A stretch of 64,000 nt of DNA from Mesorhizobium sp. B2-4-3 (GCF_006442815.1 NZ_VFVL01000024.1:32149-96148), one strand, 5' to 3'; numbered from the stretch's first letter, positions 45,838-55,334 are shown. Made by a program: numbers and translations. The notes: a model not told the origin generated them from the sequence alone.

Positions 45838-45893
45838 TGATGCATTGATTGCGCAGCATTAATTGTCATGCACCAAAGGTCAAGGAGACGATC

Positions 45894-46994
45894 ATGGCAA
45901 ATGGGCTCGATGATGTTGTGGCGGCTGACACGGTGCTTTCCGATGTCGATGGTGTGGGCGGACACCTCACCATCCGGGGCCATTCGCTGATGGAGCTCAC
46001 CGGCCGCCGGCGCTACGCGCAGGTGGTGCGGCTGCTGTTCGACGGCTTCTTCGACGATCTTCCAGGCGATGCCGAACTGGAAAAGGCGATCGGCAAGGCG
46101 CGGCGGGACGTATTTGATCGCGTGAAACCGATGCTCCCCCAGCTTGCGCCGCTCGATGTCTATAGCGGCATGCGGGCCGGCATGGCCGTCCTGCCGGATG
46201 GCGATGGACTTGCCGACGCGCTCAGGCTGATCGCGGCGCCGGCGGTGCTGACACCGGCGCTGCTGCGCCTTGGCCGGGGCGAGACGCCGATCGCTCCCGA
46301 CGAAAAAGCCGATCATGCCGGCGACATGCTGCGGATGCTCTCCGGCGCCGCCTCCCCGGCGCTTGCCAAGGCGCTCGACAGCTATCTGGTGGCGGTCTGC
46401 GACCACGGGCTCAACGCCTCGACCTTCGCGACCCGCGTGGTGGCGTCGACCCACGCCGGATTGACCTCGGCGACACTGGCCGGGCTCGGCGCGCTGAAAG
46501 GTCCGCTGCATGGCGGCGCGCCGGGACCGGTGATCGAGATGCTCGACGCCATCGAGGCCAGCGGCGACGCCACCGCATGGCTGCGTGACGAGATTGCGCA
46601 GGGCGAGCGCATCATGGGCTTCGGCCATCGCATCTACCGCGTGCGCGATCCGCGCGCCGACGCGCTGAAGACGGTCGTGCGGCAGCTCGGTTCCCGCAAC
46701 GAGACGAGCAGCAAGGAGATGGGTAGCCGGCTGGCCTTCGCCGAGACGGTGGAGCAGGCGGCGCTCGAAGTGCTCAGGATCGCCAAGCCGCAGCGCTCGA
46801 TCCAGACCAATGTCGAGTTCTACACCGCGCTTCTTTTGGAAGCGGTCGGCTTCCCGAAAGAAGCATTTTCCAACGTCTTTGCCGCCGGCCGCGTTGCAGG
46901 CTGGATCGCCCATGCGCGCGAGCAGCAGGCAACTGGGCGGCTGATCCGGCCGCAGTCGCGCTATGTCGGACCGGTGCCCGACCTAGTGGCTTGA
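45894..46994 (+). CDS. Citrate synthase / 2-methylcitrate synthase family protein
   Basis: Condenses acetyl-CoA (or propionyl-CoA) with oxaloacetate. The start at 45894 has AAGGAGA at 45882-45888; the upstream in-frame start at 45849 is not supported. The active-site segment GERIMGFGHRIYRVRDPRADALK is canonical, with NASTFATRVVASTHAGLTSA and GPLHGGAPGPVIEML for the His/substrate loops. It has 366 residues, close to the short, Gram-positive or methylcitrate-type subfamily rather than the about 430-residue main citrate synthase. The divergent HTH-fused paralogue probably regulates it. Whether it favours acetyl- or propionyl-CoA is not clear. Confidence 0.88.
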   Translation: MANGLDDVVAADTVLSDVDGVGGHLTIRGHSLMELTGRRRYAQVVRLLFDGFFDDLPGDAELEKAIGKARRDVFDRVKPMLPQLAPLDVYSGMRAGMAVLPDGDGLADALRLIAAPAVLTPALLRLGRGETPIAPDEKADHAGDMLRMLSGAASPALAKALDSYLVAVCDHGLNASTFATRVVASTHAGLTSATLAGLGALKGPLHGGAPGPVIEMLDAIEASGDATAWLRDEIAQGERIMGFGHRIYRVRDPRADALKTVVRQLGSRNETSSKEMGSRLAFAETVEQAALEVLRIAKPQRSIQTNVEFYTALLLEAVGFPKEAFSNVFAAGRVAGWIAHAREQQATGRLIRPQSRYVGPVPDLVA

Positions 46995-47000
46995 ACCTGG

Positions 47001-47312
47001 TTCCTCGCCCCACTTCGTCTAGCTAGGGGATGCACACATCTTGTGTGTGACTGGCGTGACTGATCAGGCCGAGGCTTGATTGGCCACGTGGTTCCCCCAA
47101 TCCGTCGCTGCTTCGCAGCGCCACCTTTCCCCCCTCCGGAGGGAAAGGAAGGGAGCGTTGCTGGACGAGCGTTGACCGCAGGAAGCTCGGCGCCTTTCCT
47201 CTACCCCGTCGATCGGGGGAGAGGTGGCTCGGCAAAGCCGAGACGGAGCGGGGGTCGACCAGCGCTACATTGGACAGTGCATGCGCCAAGCTGGACGAAG
47301 TGGGGCGAGGAA
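47001..47312. mobile_element. MITE-like element with 24-bp terminal inverted repeats
   Basis: The ends 47001-47024 and 47289-47312 are inverted copies with one mismatch; the core is CCTCGCCCCACTTCGTC / GACGAAGTGGGGCGAGG. The interior includes ATGCACACATCTTGTGTGTG and a C/G-rich hairpin (CCCCCCTCCGGAGGG). It has no coding capacity. No clear target-site duplication was seen. It lies within the 455-bp gap before the patatin gene; the rest holds that gene's promoter. Confidence 0.6.
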
Positions 47313-47449
47313 AAATCCCACGATCACGCTTGTGTGTTCGTGTTCTTGCCTTGATCCGCCCTTATATGCTGCACTGCAACATAGGCTGACTGCGCCGGCT
47401 CCGTCCAAATGACGCGGCGGTAGGCCGGCGCATCGAGACAAGGAACGCC

Positions 47450-48580
47450 ATGGCGAAGAACGGCAAGGCGGAGGAAAAGAAGAAGATCAACATAGCCCTC
47501 CAGGGCGGCGGCTCGCACGGCGCCTTTTCATGGGGCGTGCTCGACCGGCTGCTGGAGGATGGGCGGCTGGAGATCGCGGCGGTGTCCGGCACCAGCGCCG
47601 GCGCCATGAACGCGGTGGCGCTGGCCGACGGGTTTGTCCGGGGCGGCGTGGAAGGCGCGCGCAAAAAGCTCGACGATTTCTGGCGGACGGTGGCCTCGAA
47701 GGGCCGTTTCAGCCCGGTGCAGCGCATGCCCTGGGACGTGGTCTGGGGCAACTGGTCGATCGAGAACACGCCCGGCTACGTCTTCTTCGACACGATGTCG
47801 CGGGTGTTCTCGCCCTATGTCGCCAACCCGCTCGGCCTCAATCCGCTGCGCGATGTGGTGGCCAAGGAGATCGACTTCGACAACGTGCGCGCCTGCAAGT
47901 CGATGGAACTGTTCATCTCGGCGACCAATGTCGAGACCGGGCAGTTGCGCGTCTTCTCCGATGGCGAGATCGACCTCGACACGGTGATGGCCTCGGCCTG
48001 CCTGCCGCAGCTGTTCCAGGCGGTCGAGATCAAGGGCGTGCCTTATTGGGACGGCGGCTATGGCGGCAATCCGGCGCTCTATCCGTTCTTCAAGACGGCG
48101 GCGACCGAGGATGTGCTTCTGGTGCAGATCAATCCTGTGGTGCGCGAAGGCACGCCGAAAAGCGCCAACGAGATCCAGAACCGCATCGACGAGATCACCT
48201 TCAACGCCGGGCTGCTGCGTGAATTCCGCTCGATCGCCTTCGTCAAGGAACTGATCGCGGCCGGGCGCCTGCCGCATGGCGAATATCGCGACATCCGCAT
48301 GCACCGCATCGATGCCGACGAGGCCTTCAAAGACCTGTCGGCCTCGTCCAAGGTCAATGCCGAATGGGCGTTTCTCGCCTATCTGCGCGACCTCGGCCGC
48401 AGTGCCGCCAGCGACTGGCTGGAAGAGAATTACGATGCTGTCGGCCAGCGGGCCACACTCGATCTTTCAGGCGAGCTCGACGACGGCTTCAAGCCGTTGC
48501 GCGGTCCGGCGCCAGGACGTCGCGTCAAGGAATTCCTTGCCGCGCGCGTCAAGCCGGAATCCGCGCGGCGGCGGGCTTAA
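47450..48580 (+). CDS. Patatin-like phospholipase/acyl hydrolase
   Basis: A serine hydrolase with the patatin Ser/Asp dyad. The oxyanion loop is LQGGGSHGAFSWG (residues 17-29), the nucleophile Ser49 is in SGTSAGAMNA, and the catalytic Asp is in PYWDGGYGGNP. The N-terminus is Lys-rich and cytoplasmic. It has 376 residues. Family members cleave lipid acyl chains. Its position near the PHB genes suggests a possible role in lipid or PHB turnover, but no domain shows this. The ALDH gene follows 122 bp downstream on the same strand. Confidence 0.92.
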   Translation: MAKNGKAEEKKKINIALQGGGSHGAFSWGVLDRLLEDGRLEIAAVSGTSAGAMNAVALADGFVRGGVEGARKKLDDFWRTVASKGRFSPVQRMPWDVVWGNWSIENTPGYVFFDTMSRVFSPYVANPLGLNPLRDVVAKEIDFDNVRACKSMELFISATNVETGQLRVFSDGEIDLDTVMASACLPQLFQAVEIKGVPYWDGGYGGNPALYPFFKTAATEDVLLVQINPVVREGTPKSANEIQNRIDEITFNAGLLREFRSIAFVKELIAAGRLPHGEYRDIRMHRIDADEAFKDLSASSKVNAEWAFLAYLRDLGRSAASDWLEENYDAVGQRATLDLSGELDDGFKPLRGPAPGRRVKEFLAARVKPESARRRA

Positions 48581-48702
48581 GGTCTCTATGCCTGTCAGCA
48601 AGTCTGTTCCGGCTGTCAGCATCTTCCCCCACGGAACCGGGGCAATGCTGGATTCGGTTGCCCTGGCGATGTAACTTACCTGAACGTAAACGGGAGGTTG
48701 CG

Positions 48703-50124
48703 ATGCTGCAGACCAGACAGAATGCGCTCGGCGCGCTGTTCGAATTGCAGTGCAGGGCATTCGAGCGCGAACCCTTCCCGAGCCTCGACGTCCGCAAGGA
48801 TCGTCTGAAGCGCCTGCTGGCGCTCACCGAAAAGCATGAGGCCGAGATTTGCGCGGCGATCGACAGCGATTTTTCCGCCCGCTCGGCGCAGGAAACGCGG
48901 CTGGCCGAATTGTTCGTCGTCCGGGCCGGGATCAGGCACGCCATTCGGCATCTGCGCGGGTGGATGCGCGAGCGCCGCGTCGGCACCAGCCTGCCGTTCC
49001 TGCCCGGGCACAACCGCCTGCTGCCACAGCCCGTCGGCGTCGTCGGCATCGTATCGCCCTGGAATTATCCCTTCCAGCTTGCCGTCGCGCCGGCAACGGC
49101 CGCGCTCGCCGCCGGCAACCGGGTGCTGATCAAGCCTTCCGAGCTGACGCCGAAATTTTCGGACCTGCTCGCGCGACTGGTCGAAAAACATTTCGGTCCC
49201 GACGAGATGAGCGTGGTGCAGGGCGACGCCGACATCGGCAAGACATTCGTGTCGATGACTTTCGATCATCTCCTGTTCACCGGCTCGACCGCCGTCGGCC
49301 GGCAGGTCGCGCTGGCTGCCGCCGCCAATCTGACGCCGGTGACGCTCGAGCTCGGCGGCAAGTCGCCGGCAATCTTCGATCCATCCTGCGATCTCGATGC
49401 AGCCGTCGCCAGTGTCGCCTATGGCAAGCTCTTGAATGCCGGCCAGACCTGCATTGCGCCCGACTATCTGCTGGTTCCGCGGGGGCAGGCCGCGACGGTC
49501 GCAACGAAACTGGCGGCGGCAATGGCGCGGCTCTATCCGAGCCTGCGCGACAATCCCGACTATACGGCCATCGTCAGCGAGCGGCATCGCAAGCGTCTCG
49601 CCGATATGATTGCAGAGGCGCGCGACAGCGGCGCCGATGTTATCGAGGTCAATCCGGCGGATGAACAACTCGGCGTCGGCGACCGCAAGATGGCGCCGGT
49701 CCTGGTCAAGAACCCCGGCGAAAATCTGCGGCTGATGCGCGAAGAGATCTTTGGGCCGGTGCTGCCGATCATCGAATACGGCACCCTCGACGACGCCATC
49801 GCTCACGTGAACCGGGCGGAGCATCCGCTGGCGCTCTACTGGTTCGGCGGCGACCGGGCCAATCGCCAAAGGATGATGCGCGAAACCCTGGCGGGCGGCG
49901 TCACGGTCAACGATTGCATGATGCATCTGGTCCAGGAAAGGCAGCCCTTCGGCGGCGTCGGCGCCAGCGGCATGGGCGCCTATCACGGCGAATGGGGGTT
50001 CCGGACATTCAGCAAAGAGAAGCCGATTTTCGTGCAGTCGAAGCTGAGCGCCGGCAGCTTGTTGCGCCCGCCTTATGGCAAGAATTTCGAGCGGCTTTTT
50101 CGACTGCTGAACCTCATCACGTGA
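48703..50124 (+). CDS. Aldehyde dehydrogenase, coniferyl-aldehyde dehydrogenase type
   Basis: NAD(P)-dependent oxidation of an aldehyde to an acid. The start at 48703 has CGGGAGG upstream; the longer frame into the patatin gene is rejected. Motifs are SPWNYPFQLAVAPATAALAAGN, FTGSTAVGR, catalytic Glu216 in LELGGKSP and Cys250 in LNAGQTCIAPDYLLV. The membrane-facing C-terminal segment FIVQSKLSAG-like plus RPPYGK matches the short (about 470-residue) coniferyl/fatty-aldehyde dehydrogenase group. The physiological aldehyde is not certain. Confidence 0.88.
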   Translation: MLQTRQNALGALFELQCRAFEREPFPSLDVRKDRLKRLLALTEKHEAEICAAIDSDFSARSAQETRLAELFVVRAGIRHAIRHLRGWMRERRVGTSLPFLPGHNRLLPQPVGVVGIVSPWNYPFQLAVAPATAALAAGNRVLIKPSELTPKFSDLLARLVEKHFGPDEMSVVQGDADIGKTFVSMTFDHLLFTGSTAVGRQVALAAAANLTPVTLELGGKSPAIFDPSCDLDAAVASVAYGKLLNAGQTCIAPDYLLVPRGQAATVATKLAAAMARLYPSLRDNPDYTAIVSERHRKRLADMIAEARDSGADVIEVNPADEQLGVGDRKMAPVLVKNPGENLRLMREEIFGPVLPIIEYGTLDDAIAHVNRAEHPLALYWFGGDRANRQRMMRETLAGGVTVNDCMMHLVQERQPFGGVGASGMGAYHGEWGFRTFSKEKPIFVQSKLSAGSLLRPPYGKNFERLFRLLNLIT

Positions 50125-50461
50125 TAACAGTCTTCCAGTAACGAAGGCATTGGCACGCCGTCTGTTCGAAGACTTCCGCTCATTTTAGGACAAACTTGCG
50201 CATCATCCTGACGCCTGCTGCCATTTGCTCTCTTGAGCCGTCAGAATGCGGCGGCCGGCGCCGGAAAGTTGAGAATCGCGGGTCAACGCACCCGGTACTA
50301 TAAGAAAACATCAAAGTTTCTGACTATTTTGCGGTGCAACTTTGGGGTAGAAGCGCGCTTCGCCGATCACGGCAAATTGAACATGGCTTTGCGCGCACCC
50401 ATATCGGCCGCGCGCCCGACAGTCGGAAGCGCCGACTTCGCCAAGCCAGCAACGGAACAAA
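50125..50461. other. Intergenic region upstream of the RND efflux operon
   Basis: A 337-bp gap that should carry the operon promoter. I see no repeat family and no obvious regulator site; several short open frames are not supported. Confidence 0.4.
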
Positions 50462-51670
50462 ATGACGATGCCGAAAATCAGGTTTCACAAGCTTGCAGCC
50501 ATTGTCGTGCTCATCGGCTTCGCAGCCTGGATGGGAACAGGCGAGTTCTCGTCCGTCGGCAGCGCCGCCGACAAGTCGGTTACCACCGACAAGTCGGTCA
50601 CCGCCGACAAGCATGCTGACGCCGGCAAGCCGGCGCAGCCTGAAGCCGGCAAGCCGAAGACGGCCGAAGCCGAGCCGAAGGCAGCAGCGCGCACCGTCGC
50701 CGTGGTAACGCCGCCGCGCAAGACCTATGCGCGCGCCATCCGCATTTCCGGGCTGACCGAGGCCGACAAGCGGGCGGTGCTGGCAACGCGCGTCGCCGGC
50801 GTCATCGACAAGCTGCCGGTCAAGCAAGGCGACCGCGTCAAGACCGGCGACCTGGTGCTGATGCTGGCGGCGGAAGAAAAGATCTCGATGGCCGACAACG
50901 CCAAGCAGCTTGTGGCGCAGCGCCAGGCCGAGCTGGACGCCTCCCTGCGGCTGATGAAAACCGGCAATCTGCCCAAGCTGCAGCTCGATACCGCGCGCTC
51001 CAACCTGACGCTTGCACAATCGCAGCTCGACACCGCGCAGGCGGAGCTCGACCGCAATGAGGTCAAGGCGCCGTTCGACGGCGTCATCGACCGTGTGCCG
51101 GTGGAGCTCGGCAGCTCGGTGATGCAGGGCGGCGAGGTGGCGACGATCCTGAAACTCGATCCGGTCATCGCGCGCGGCGAGATCAGCGAGCGCGACCTGC
51201 GCTACGTCAAGGTCGGCGACGAGGCCGATGTGCGCCTGGTCAACGACCAGAAGGTCACCGGCACCGTGCGCTACATCAGCCGCGATGCCTCGGCGCAGAC
51301 CCGTACCTTCCGCGTCGAGGTGGCGATCCCCAATCCCGACGGTTCGATCCCCGCCGGCATGACGGCCGAGATCACGCTCAGCGCCGAGCCGACCAACGCG
51401 GTCATGCTGCCGCGCTCGGTGGTGACGCTCGGCGACAAGGGCGACCTCGGCATCCGCGCCGTCGGCAAGGACGACAAGGTGGCGTTCTTCCCGATCGATC
51501 TCGTCGACGACACGCCGCATGGCCTGGTGCTGGGCGGCATCCCGCAGGATGCGCGCATCATCGTCGCCGGCCAGGAACTGGTGAAGGAAGGCGACCTGGT
51601 GAAGCCTGTCGAGGCCGACCAGGCGACCATCAACAAGCTGATCGGCGAAGCCACCGCCGGCACGCAGTAA
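50462..51670 (+). CDS. RND efflux periplasmic adaptor (membrane fusion) protein
   Basis: Links an RND pump to an outer-membrane channel. Starts at ATG 50462 (a second ATG two codons later is possible). The N-terminal membrane anchor or signal (residues about 8-24) is followed by a Lys/Asp/Ala-rich stretch with repeated DKSVT units. The lipoyl/beta-barrel parts show RVAGVIDKLPVKQGDRVKTGDLVLML and VKAPFDGVIDRVPVELGSSVMQGGEVATIL, the family's two half-lipoyl motifs. A coiled-coil hairpin (LVAQRQAELDASLRLMK, NLTLAQSQLDTAQAEL) lies between. It has 402 residues. The RND permease follows 73 bp downstream; no TolC or regulator gene is adjacent. Confidence 0.93.
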   Translation: MTMPKIRFHKLAAIVVLIGFAAWMGTGEFSSVGSAADKSVTTDKSVTADKHADAGKPAQPEAGKPKTAEAEPKAAARTVAVVTPPRKTYARAIRISGLTEADKRAVLATRVAGVIDKLPVKQGDRVKTGDLVLMLAAEEKISMADNAKQLVAQRQAELDASLRLMKTGNLPKLQLDTARSNLTLAQSQLDTAQAELDRNEVKAPFDGVIDRVPVELGSSVMQGGEVATILKLDPVIARGEISERDLRYVKVGDEADVRLVNDQKVTGTVRYISRDASAQTRTFRVEVAIPNPDGSIPAGMTAEITLSAEPTNAVMLPRSVVTLGDKGDLGIRAVGKDDKVAFFPIDLVDDTPHGLVLGGIPQDARIIVAGQELVKEGDLVKPVEADQATINKLIGEATAGTQ

Positions 51671-51743
51671 GCACGACGCGTCCTTCGCCGGGCTCCCGGC
51701 GAAGGGGCAGTCCGCAGCCTCCGAAGCACAACAGGCCGAAGTC

Positions 51744-54700
51744 ATGGATATCGTCAGACTCGCCATCAACAATGCGCGCCTCACCATTTCGGCGCTGCTG
51801 TTCCTGCTCGTCGCGGGCTGGGTCGCCTATCAGTCGACGCCGAAGGAAGCGGAGCCGGACGTTCCGATTCCGATGATGTATGTCAGCCTGATCTATCAGG
51901 GCATCTCGCCGGAGGATTCCGAACGCCTGCTGCTGAGGCCGATGGAAAGCAAGCTCAAGAGCCTCAAGGGGCTCAAGGAGATGCGCTCGGCCGCCTTCCA
52001 GGGCGGCGGCTACGTGCTGGTCGAGTTCCAGCCGCAGACCGACCTGGCGACGGCATTGCAGGACACGCGTTCGAAGGTGCAGGACGCCAAGGCCGACCTG
52101 CCGCAGGCGGCCGAGGAGCCGACGGTCAACGAGGTCAACGTCTCGGAATTCCCGGTCCTCGTCGTCACGTTGTCCGGCGACGTGCCGGAACGCGTGTTGA
52201 CGTCGGCCGCGCGCGAATTGCGCGATCGCATCGAGGAAGTGCCAGGCGTGCTCGAAGGCTCGCTGCAGGGGGCGCGCGACGACCTCGTCGAGGTCGTCGT
52301 CGATCCGGTGAAGCTCTCTTCCTACGGGCTGCAGCTCGACCAGGTGATCCAGGGTGTCGCCTCCTCCAACAGCCTGGTTGCCGCCGGTAACCTCGAGGGC
52401 TCGGAAGGCAAATACGCGGTCAAGGTGCCGTCGCTGATCGAGACGCCGGAGGATGTCGCCAACCTGCCGGTCGTCGCGACGCCTAATGCGGTTGTGCAGG
52501 CAAAAGACATCGCCACGATCCGCTCGACCTTCAAGGACGCCGAAACGGTGACGCGCCTCGACGGCAGGCCGGCCATCGCCATCGAGGTGAAGAAGCGCAT
52601 CGGCGCCAATCTGATCGACACGCTGACCCATGTCAGGGAAGTGTCGAACAATTTCATCAAGACGATGCCCGAGGGCATGCACGTCACGTACACGCAGGAC
52701 AAGTCGGTCTTCGTCAACCAGCTGCTCGGCGACCTGCAGAACCATGTGATGATCGCCGTCATCCTGGTCTTCATCGTCATCCTCTACGCGCTGTCGGGGC
52801 GAGCCTCGCTGCTCATCGGCCTAGCCATCCCGTCGTCGTTCCTGATGGGCATCCTGCTGCTCGCCATGATGGGCTACACGATCAACATGATCGTGCTGTT
52901 CAGCCTCATCCTGGCCGTCGGCATGCTGGTCGACGACGCCATCATCGTCACCGAATTCGCGGAACGGCGCATGAGCGAGGGCATGCCGAAGGCGGACGCC
53001 TTCGCGCTGGCCGCCAGGCGCATGGCCGGCCCGGTCATCGCGGCGACGATGACGCGCATCGCCGCCTTCTCGCCGCTGCTGTTCTGGCCTGGCATCATCG
53101 GTGATTTCATGAAATATATGCCGATCACGCTGATCGTGACGCTGTCGGCCTCGATGCTCTACGCCCTGGTGTTCGCGCCGACTTTGGGCGCGATCTTCGC
53201 CAAGACGCCGGAGCATCACGAGGAGGGCAACCGCGACGGCTGGTACATGGCCGTAGTCAAGCAGGCGGTGCGCTTCCCGATCACCGTCATCCTGCTCACC
53301 GTCGGCCTGCTGGTCGGCGTCGGCTTCGCCTATTCGAAATATGGCGCCGGCGTCGAGTTCTTCCCCAGCGTCGAGCCGGATTACGGCCTGCTCTATGTCC
53401 ATGCGCGCGGCAATCTCTCGCTGGCGGAAATGGACGCCGCGACCAAGACGGCGGAAAACCGGCTGCTCGGCTGGCCCGGCGTGAAGTCGGTCTACACCCG
53501 CGTCGGCAAGACGCAAGGCGGCGGCCAGGACATCCCGGAAGACGTGGTCGGCGTCATCCAGTACGAGTTCGTCGATTGGCGCGAGCGCAAGTCCGCCAAC
53601 CAGATCCTCGACGACCTGCGCGGCGTCATGGCCGGCATTCCCGGCGTCGATGTCGAAGTGCGCGTGCCGGAAGCCGGCCCGCCGACCGGCAAGCCGGTCC
53701 AGATCAGGCTGTCGGCCGTCGACCCGGCGGGGCTCGACGACAAGGCGCGCGCGGTCGCGGCGCGCATCGCCAAGATCCCCAACGTCATCGACATTTCGGA
53801 CGGCCTGCCGCCGCCCGGCGTCGATTGGGCAATCGAGGTCGACCGCGCCAAGGCGGCGCAATACGGCATCAGCCCGACTTCGGTCGGAACGGTGGTGCAA
53901 CTGGTGACCAACGGCCTCAAGCTGTCGGAATACCGGCCGGCCGGCGCCGACGACGCGGTCGACATCCGGCTGCGTCTGCCGGAGGACCGCCGAACGCTGT
54001 CGACGCTGGACGAGCTTCGTGTGCAGACCTCGCAAGGTTCGGTGCCGATCTCGAATTTCGTCGTGCGCAAGCCCGAGCCGACGGTCGGCATCCTCAACCG
54101 CATCGACGGCGCGCGCACCGTGGTCGTGCAGGCCAATGTCAGCGCCGGCGCGCAGGTCGCGGCGGTGCAGGAGCAGGTGACCAAGGCGGTCGCCGACATG
54201 GATCTCGGCAGCGGCATCCGCTGGAAGCTCGCCGGTTCCAACGAGGACAGCGCTGAAGCCAGCGCCTTCCTCGGCAAGGCCTTCGGCGCGGCGATCTTCC
54301 TGATCTTCCTGGTGCTGCTTGCGCAGTTCAACAAGTTCACCAGCGTGTGGCTTGTCTTGTCCTGCGTGGTCATGGCGACGATCGGCGTGTTCCTCGGATT
54401 GCTGTTGACAGGCGAGGCCTTCGGCATCGTGATGTCGGGCATCGGCGTCATCGCGCTGGCCGGCGTGGTGGTGAACAACAACATCGTGCTCATCGACACC
54501 TATGACCGGCTGCGCGAGGAGGGCTGGGACAAGATGGACGCGGTGCTGCAGACCTGCCGCGAGCGTGCGCGTCCGGTGGTGCTGACGGCGGTGTCGGCCA
54601 TCCTCGGCGTGCTGCCGATCGCCTTCGGCCTCGGCCTCGAAATCTTCCATCACGAGACGACGATCAACGCGCCGTCGACGCAATGGTGGATCTCGCTGTC

Positions 54701-54920
54701 CTCGGCAATCGTCTTCGGCCTGTCCTTCGCCACGCTGCTGACGCTGGTGGTGACGCCGTCGATGCTGATGGTGTTCACCCGCGCCAAGGTGAAGCCCGGC
54801 CAGCGGCGCGGCTGGCTCAGCCGCCTGCTGCGGCGCGGCAAGGGCAAGGTCACGACCGACGAGCCGGCCAGCGAGGCTGGCGCGGGGCCGGTGGAGGCTT
54901 TCCCGAAAGCCGCGGAATAG
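51744..54920 (+). CDS. RND efflux transporter permease (AcrB/MexF superfamily)
   Basis: Inner-membrane proton-driven pump. At 1058 residues it has the 12-helix RND layout in two repeats. TM4 has the proton-relay Asp pair in LAVGMLVDDAIIVTEFAERRM, and the equivalent in the second half is the Asn-rich GVVVNNNIVLIDTYDRLREEG. The first periplasmic porter domain starts AYQSTPKEAEPDVPIPMMYV. Substrate cannot be inferred; the lack of a neighbouring repressor suggests constitutive or distant control. A terminator follows. Confidence 0.95.
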   Translation: MDIVRLAINNARLTISALLFLLVAGWVAYQSTPKEAEPDVPIPMMYVSLIYQGISPEDSERLLLRPMESKLKSLKGLKEMRSAAFQGGGYVLVEFQPQTDLATALQDTRSKVQDAKADLPQAAEEPTVNEVNVSEFPVLVVTLSGDVPERVLTSAARELRDRIEEVPGVLEGSLQGARDDLVEVVVDPVKLSSYGLQLDQVIQGVASSNSLVAAGNLEGSEGKYAVKVPSLIETPEDVANLPVVATPNAVVQAKDIATIRSTFKDAETVTRLDGRPAIAIEVKKRIGANLIDTLTHVREVSNNFIKTMPEGMHVTYTQDKSVFVNQLLGDLQNHVMIAVILVFIVILYALSGRASLLIGLAIPSSFLMGILLLAMMGYTINMIVLFSLILAVGMLVDDAIIVTEFAERRMSEGMPKADAFALAARRMAGPVIAATMTRIAAFSPLLFWPGIIGDFMKYMPITLIVTLSASMLYALVFAPTLGAIFAKTPEHHEEGNRDGWYMAVVKQAVRFPITVILLTVGLLVGVGFAYSKYGAGVEFFPSVEPDYGLLYVHARGNLSLAEMDAATKTAENRLLGWPGVKSVYTRVGKTQGGGQDIPEDVVGVIQYEFVDWRERKSANQILDDLRGVMAGIPGVDVEVRVPEAGPPTGKPVQIRLSAVDPAGLDDKARAVAARIAKIPNVIDISDGLPPPGVDWAIEVDRAKAAQYGISPTSVGTVVQLVTNGLKLSEYRPAGADDAVDIRLRLPEDRRTLSTLDELRVQTSQGSVPISNFVVRKPEPTVGILNRIDGARTVVVQANVSAGAQVAAVQEQVTKAVADMDLGSGIRWKLAGSNEDSAEASAFLGKAFGAAIFLIFLVLLAQFNKFTSVWLVLSCVVMATIGVFLGLLLTGEAFGIVMSGIGVIALAGVVVNNNIVLIDTYDRLREEGWDKMDAVLQTCRERARPVVLTAVSAILGVLPIAFGLGLEIFHHETTINAPSTQWWISLSSAIVFGLSFATLLTLVVTPSMLMVFTRAKVKPGQRRGWLSRLLRRGKGKVTTDEPASEAGAGPVEAFPKAAE

Positions 54921-54943
54921 AGCGTTTCGCAACCCCAAGGACA

Positions 54944-54976
54944 AAAGCCGCCCGGGAACAACCGGGCGGCTTTTTG
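54944..54976 (+). terminator. Rho-independent terminator of the RND operon
   Basis: Stem AAGCCGCCCGG/CCGGGCGGCTT with loop GAACAA and a T-run. Confidence 0.88.
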
Positions 54977-55044
54977 CATTGTCCCCTCGAAGTTCGATTA
55001 GTGCGTTTCAGCCTTTCGAGAAGACGGCGAAACGCCCTATCTCT

Positions 55045-55101
55045 TTGTTTTTGCGCAATTCCGGACGGAAAACCGCTCACACTTTTCCTGGAATTGCTCC
55101 A
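55045..55101. repeat. GCAATTCC-type palindromic interspersed repeat
   Basis: GCGCAATTCCGGACGGAAAA ... TTTTCCTGGAATTGCTCC forms an imperfect palindrome. This family is common in Rhizobiales intergenic DNA. It lies 18 bp before the DUF3309 gene. Confidence 0.75.
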
Positions 55102-55118
55102 GACGGCGAGGGTTTCTC

Positions 55119-55277
55119 ATGACCATCACGACACTTCTCGTAATAATCCTGATCCTGATTTTGCTCGGCGCAGTGCCGGCCTGGCCGCATTCGCGATCCT
55201 GGGGCTACGGGCCGTCCGGCATCGTCGGCGTCGTCCTGGTCGTGCTGCTGATCCTGCTCCTGATGGGGAGGATTTGA
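55119..55277 (+). CDS. DUF3309 small membrane protein
   Basis: A 52-residue protein not usually predicted by length filters. It starts MTITTLLVIILILILLGAV and then has PAWPHSRSWGYGPSGIVGVV, the signature of DUF3309, followed by a second hydrophobic helix ending LLMGRI. Two membrane segments flank a short loop containing the PxWPHSRSWGYGPSG motif. Its function is unknown; relatives are abundant in soil alphaproteobacteria. The ribosome binding site is GAGGG (55108-55112), 6 bp before the start. Confidence 0.85.
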   Translation: MTITTLLVIILILILLGAVPAWPHSRSWGYGPSGIVGVVLVVLLILLLMGRI

Positions 55278-55334
55278 TCTGTTCCTCGATCCAGGGATTT
55301 AAGAGGCTGCAGGTCAGCGCAAACGCTTGCCCAA

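Noticed and set aside
47001..47312. Complete insertion sequence
   Set aside because: Terminal inverted repeats are present but there is no transposase frame and no clear target duplication, so only a MITE-like call is made.
48364..48702. In-frame upstream extension of the aldehyde dehydrogenase into the patatin gene
   Set aside because: It overlaps a conserved gene in another frame; the ATG at 48703 has a good ribosome binding site and the family N-terminus.
52821..54944. 707-residue minus-strand frame opposite the RND permease
   Set aside because: Antisense to a clear RND transporter; rich in His/Arg/Asp/Gln, without motifs.
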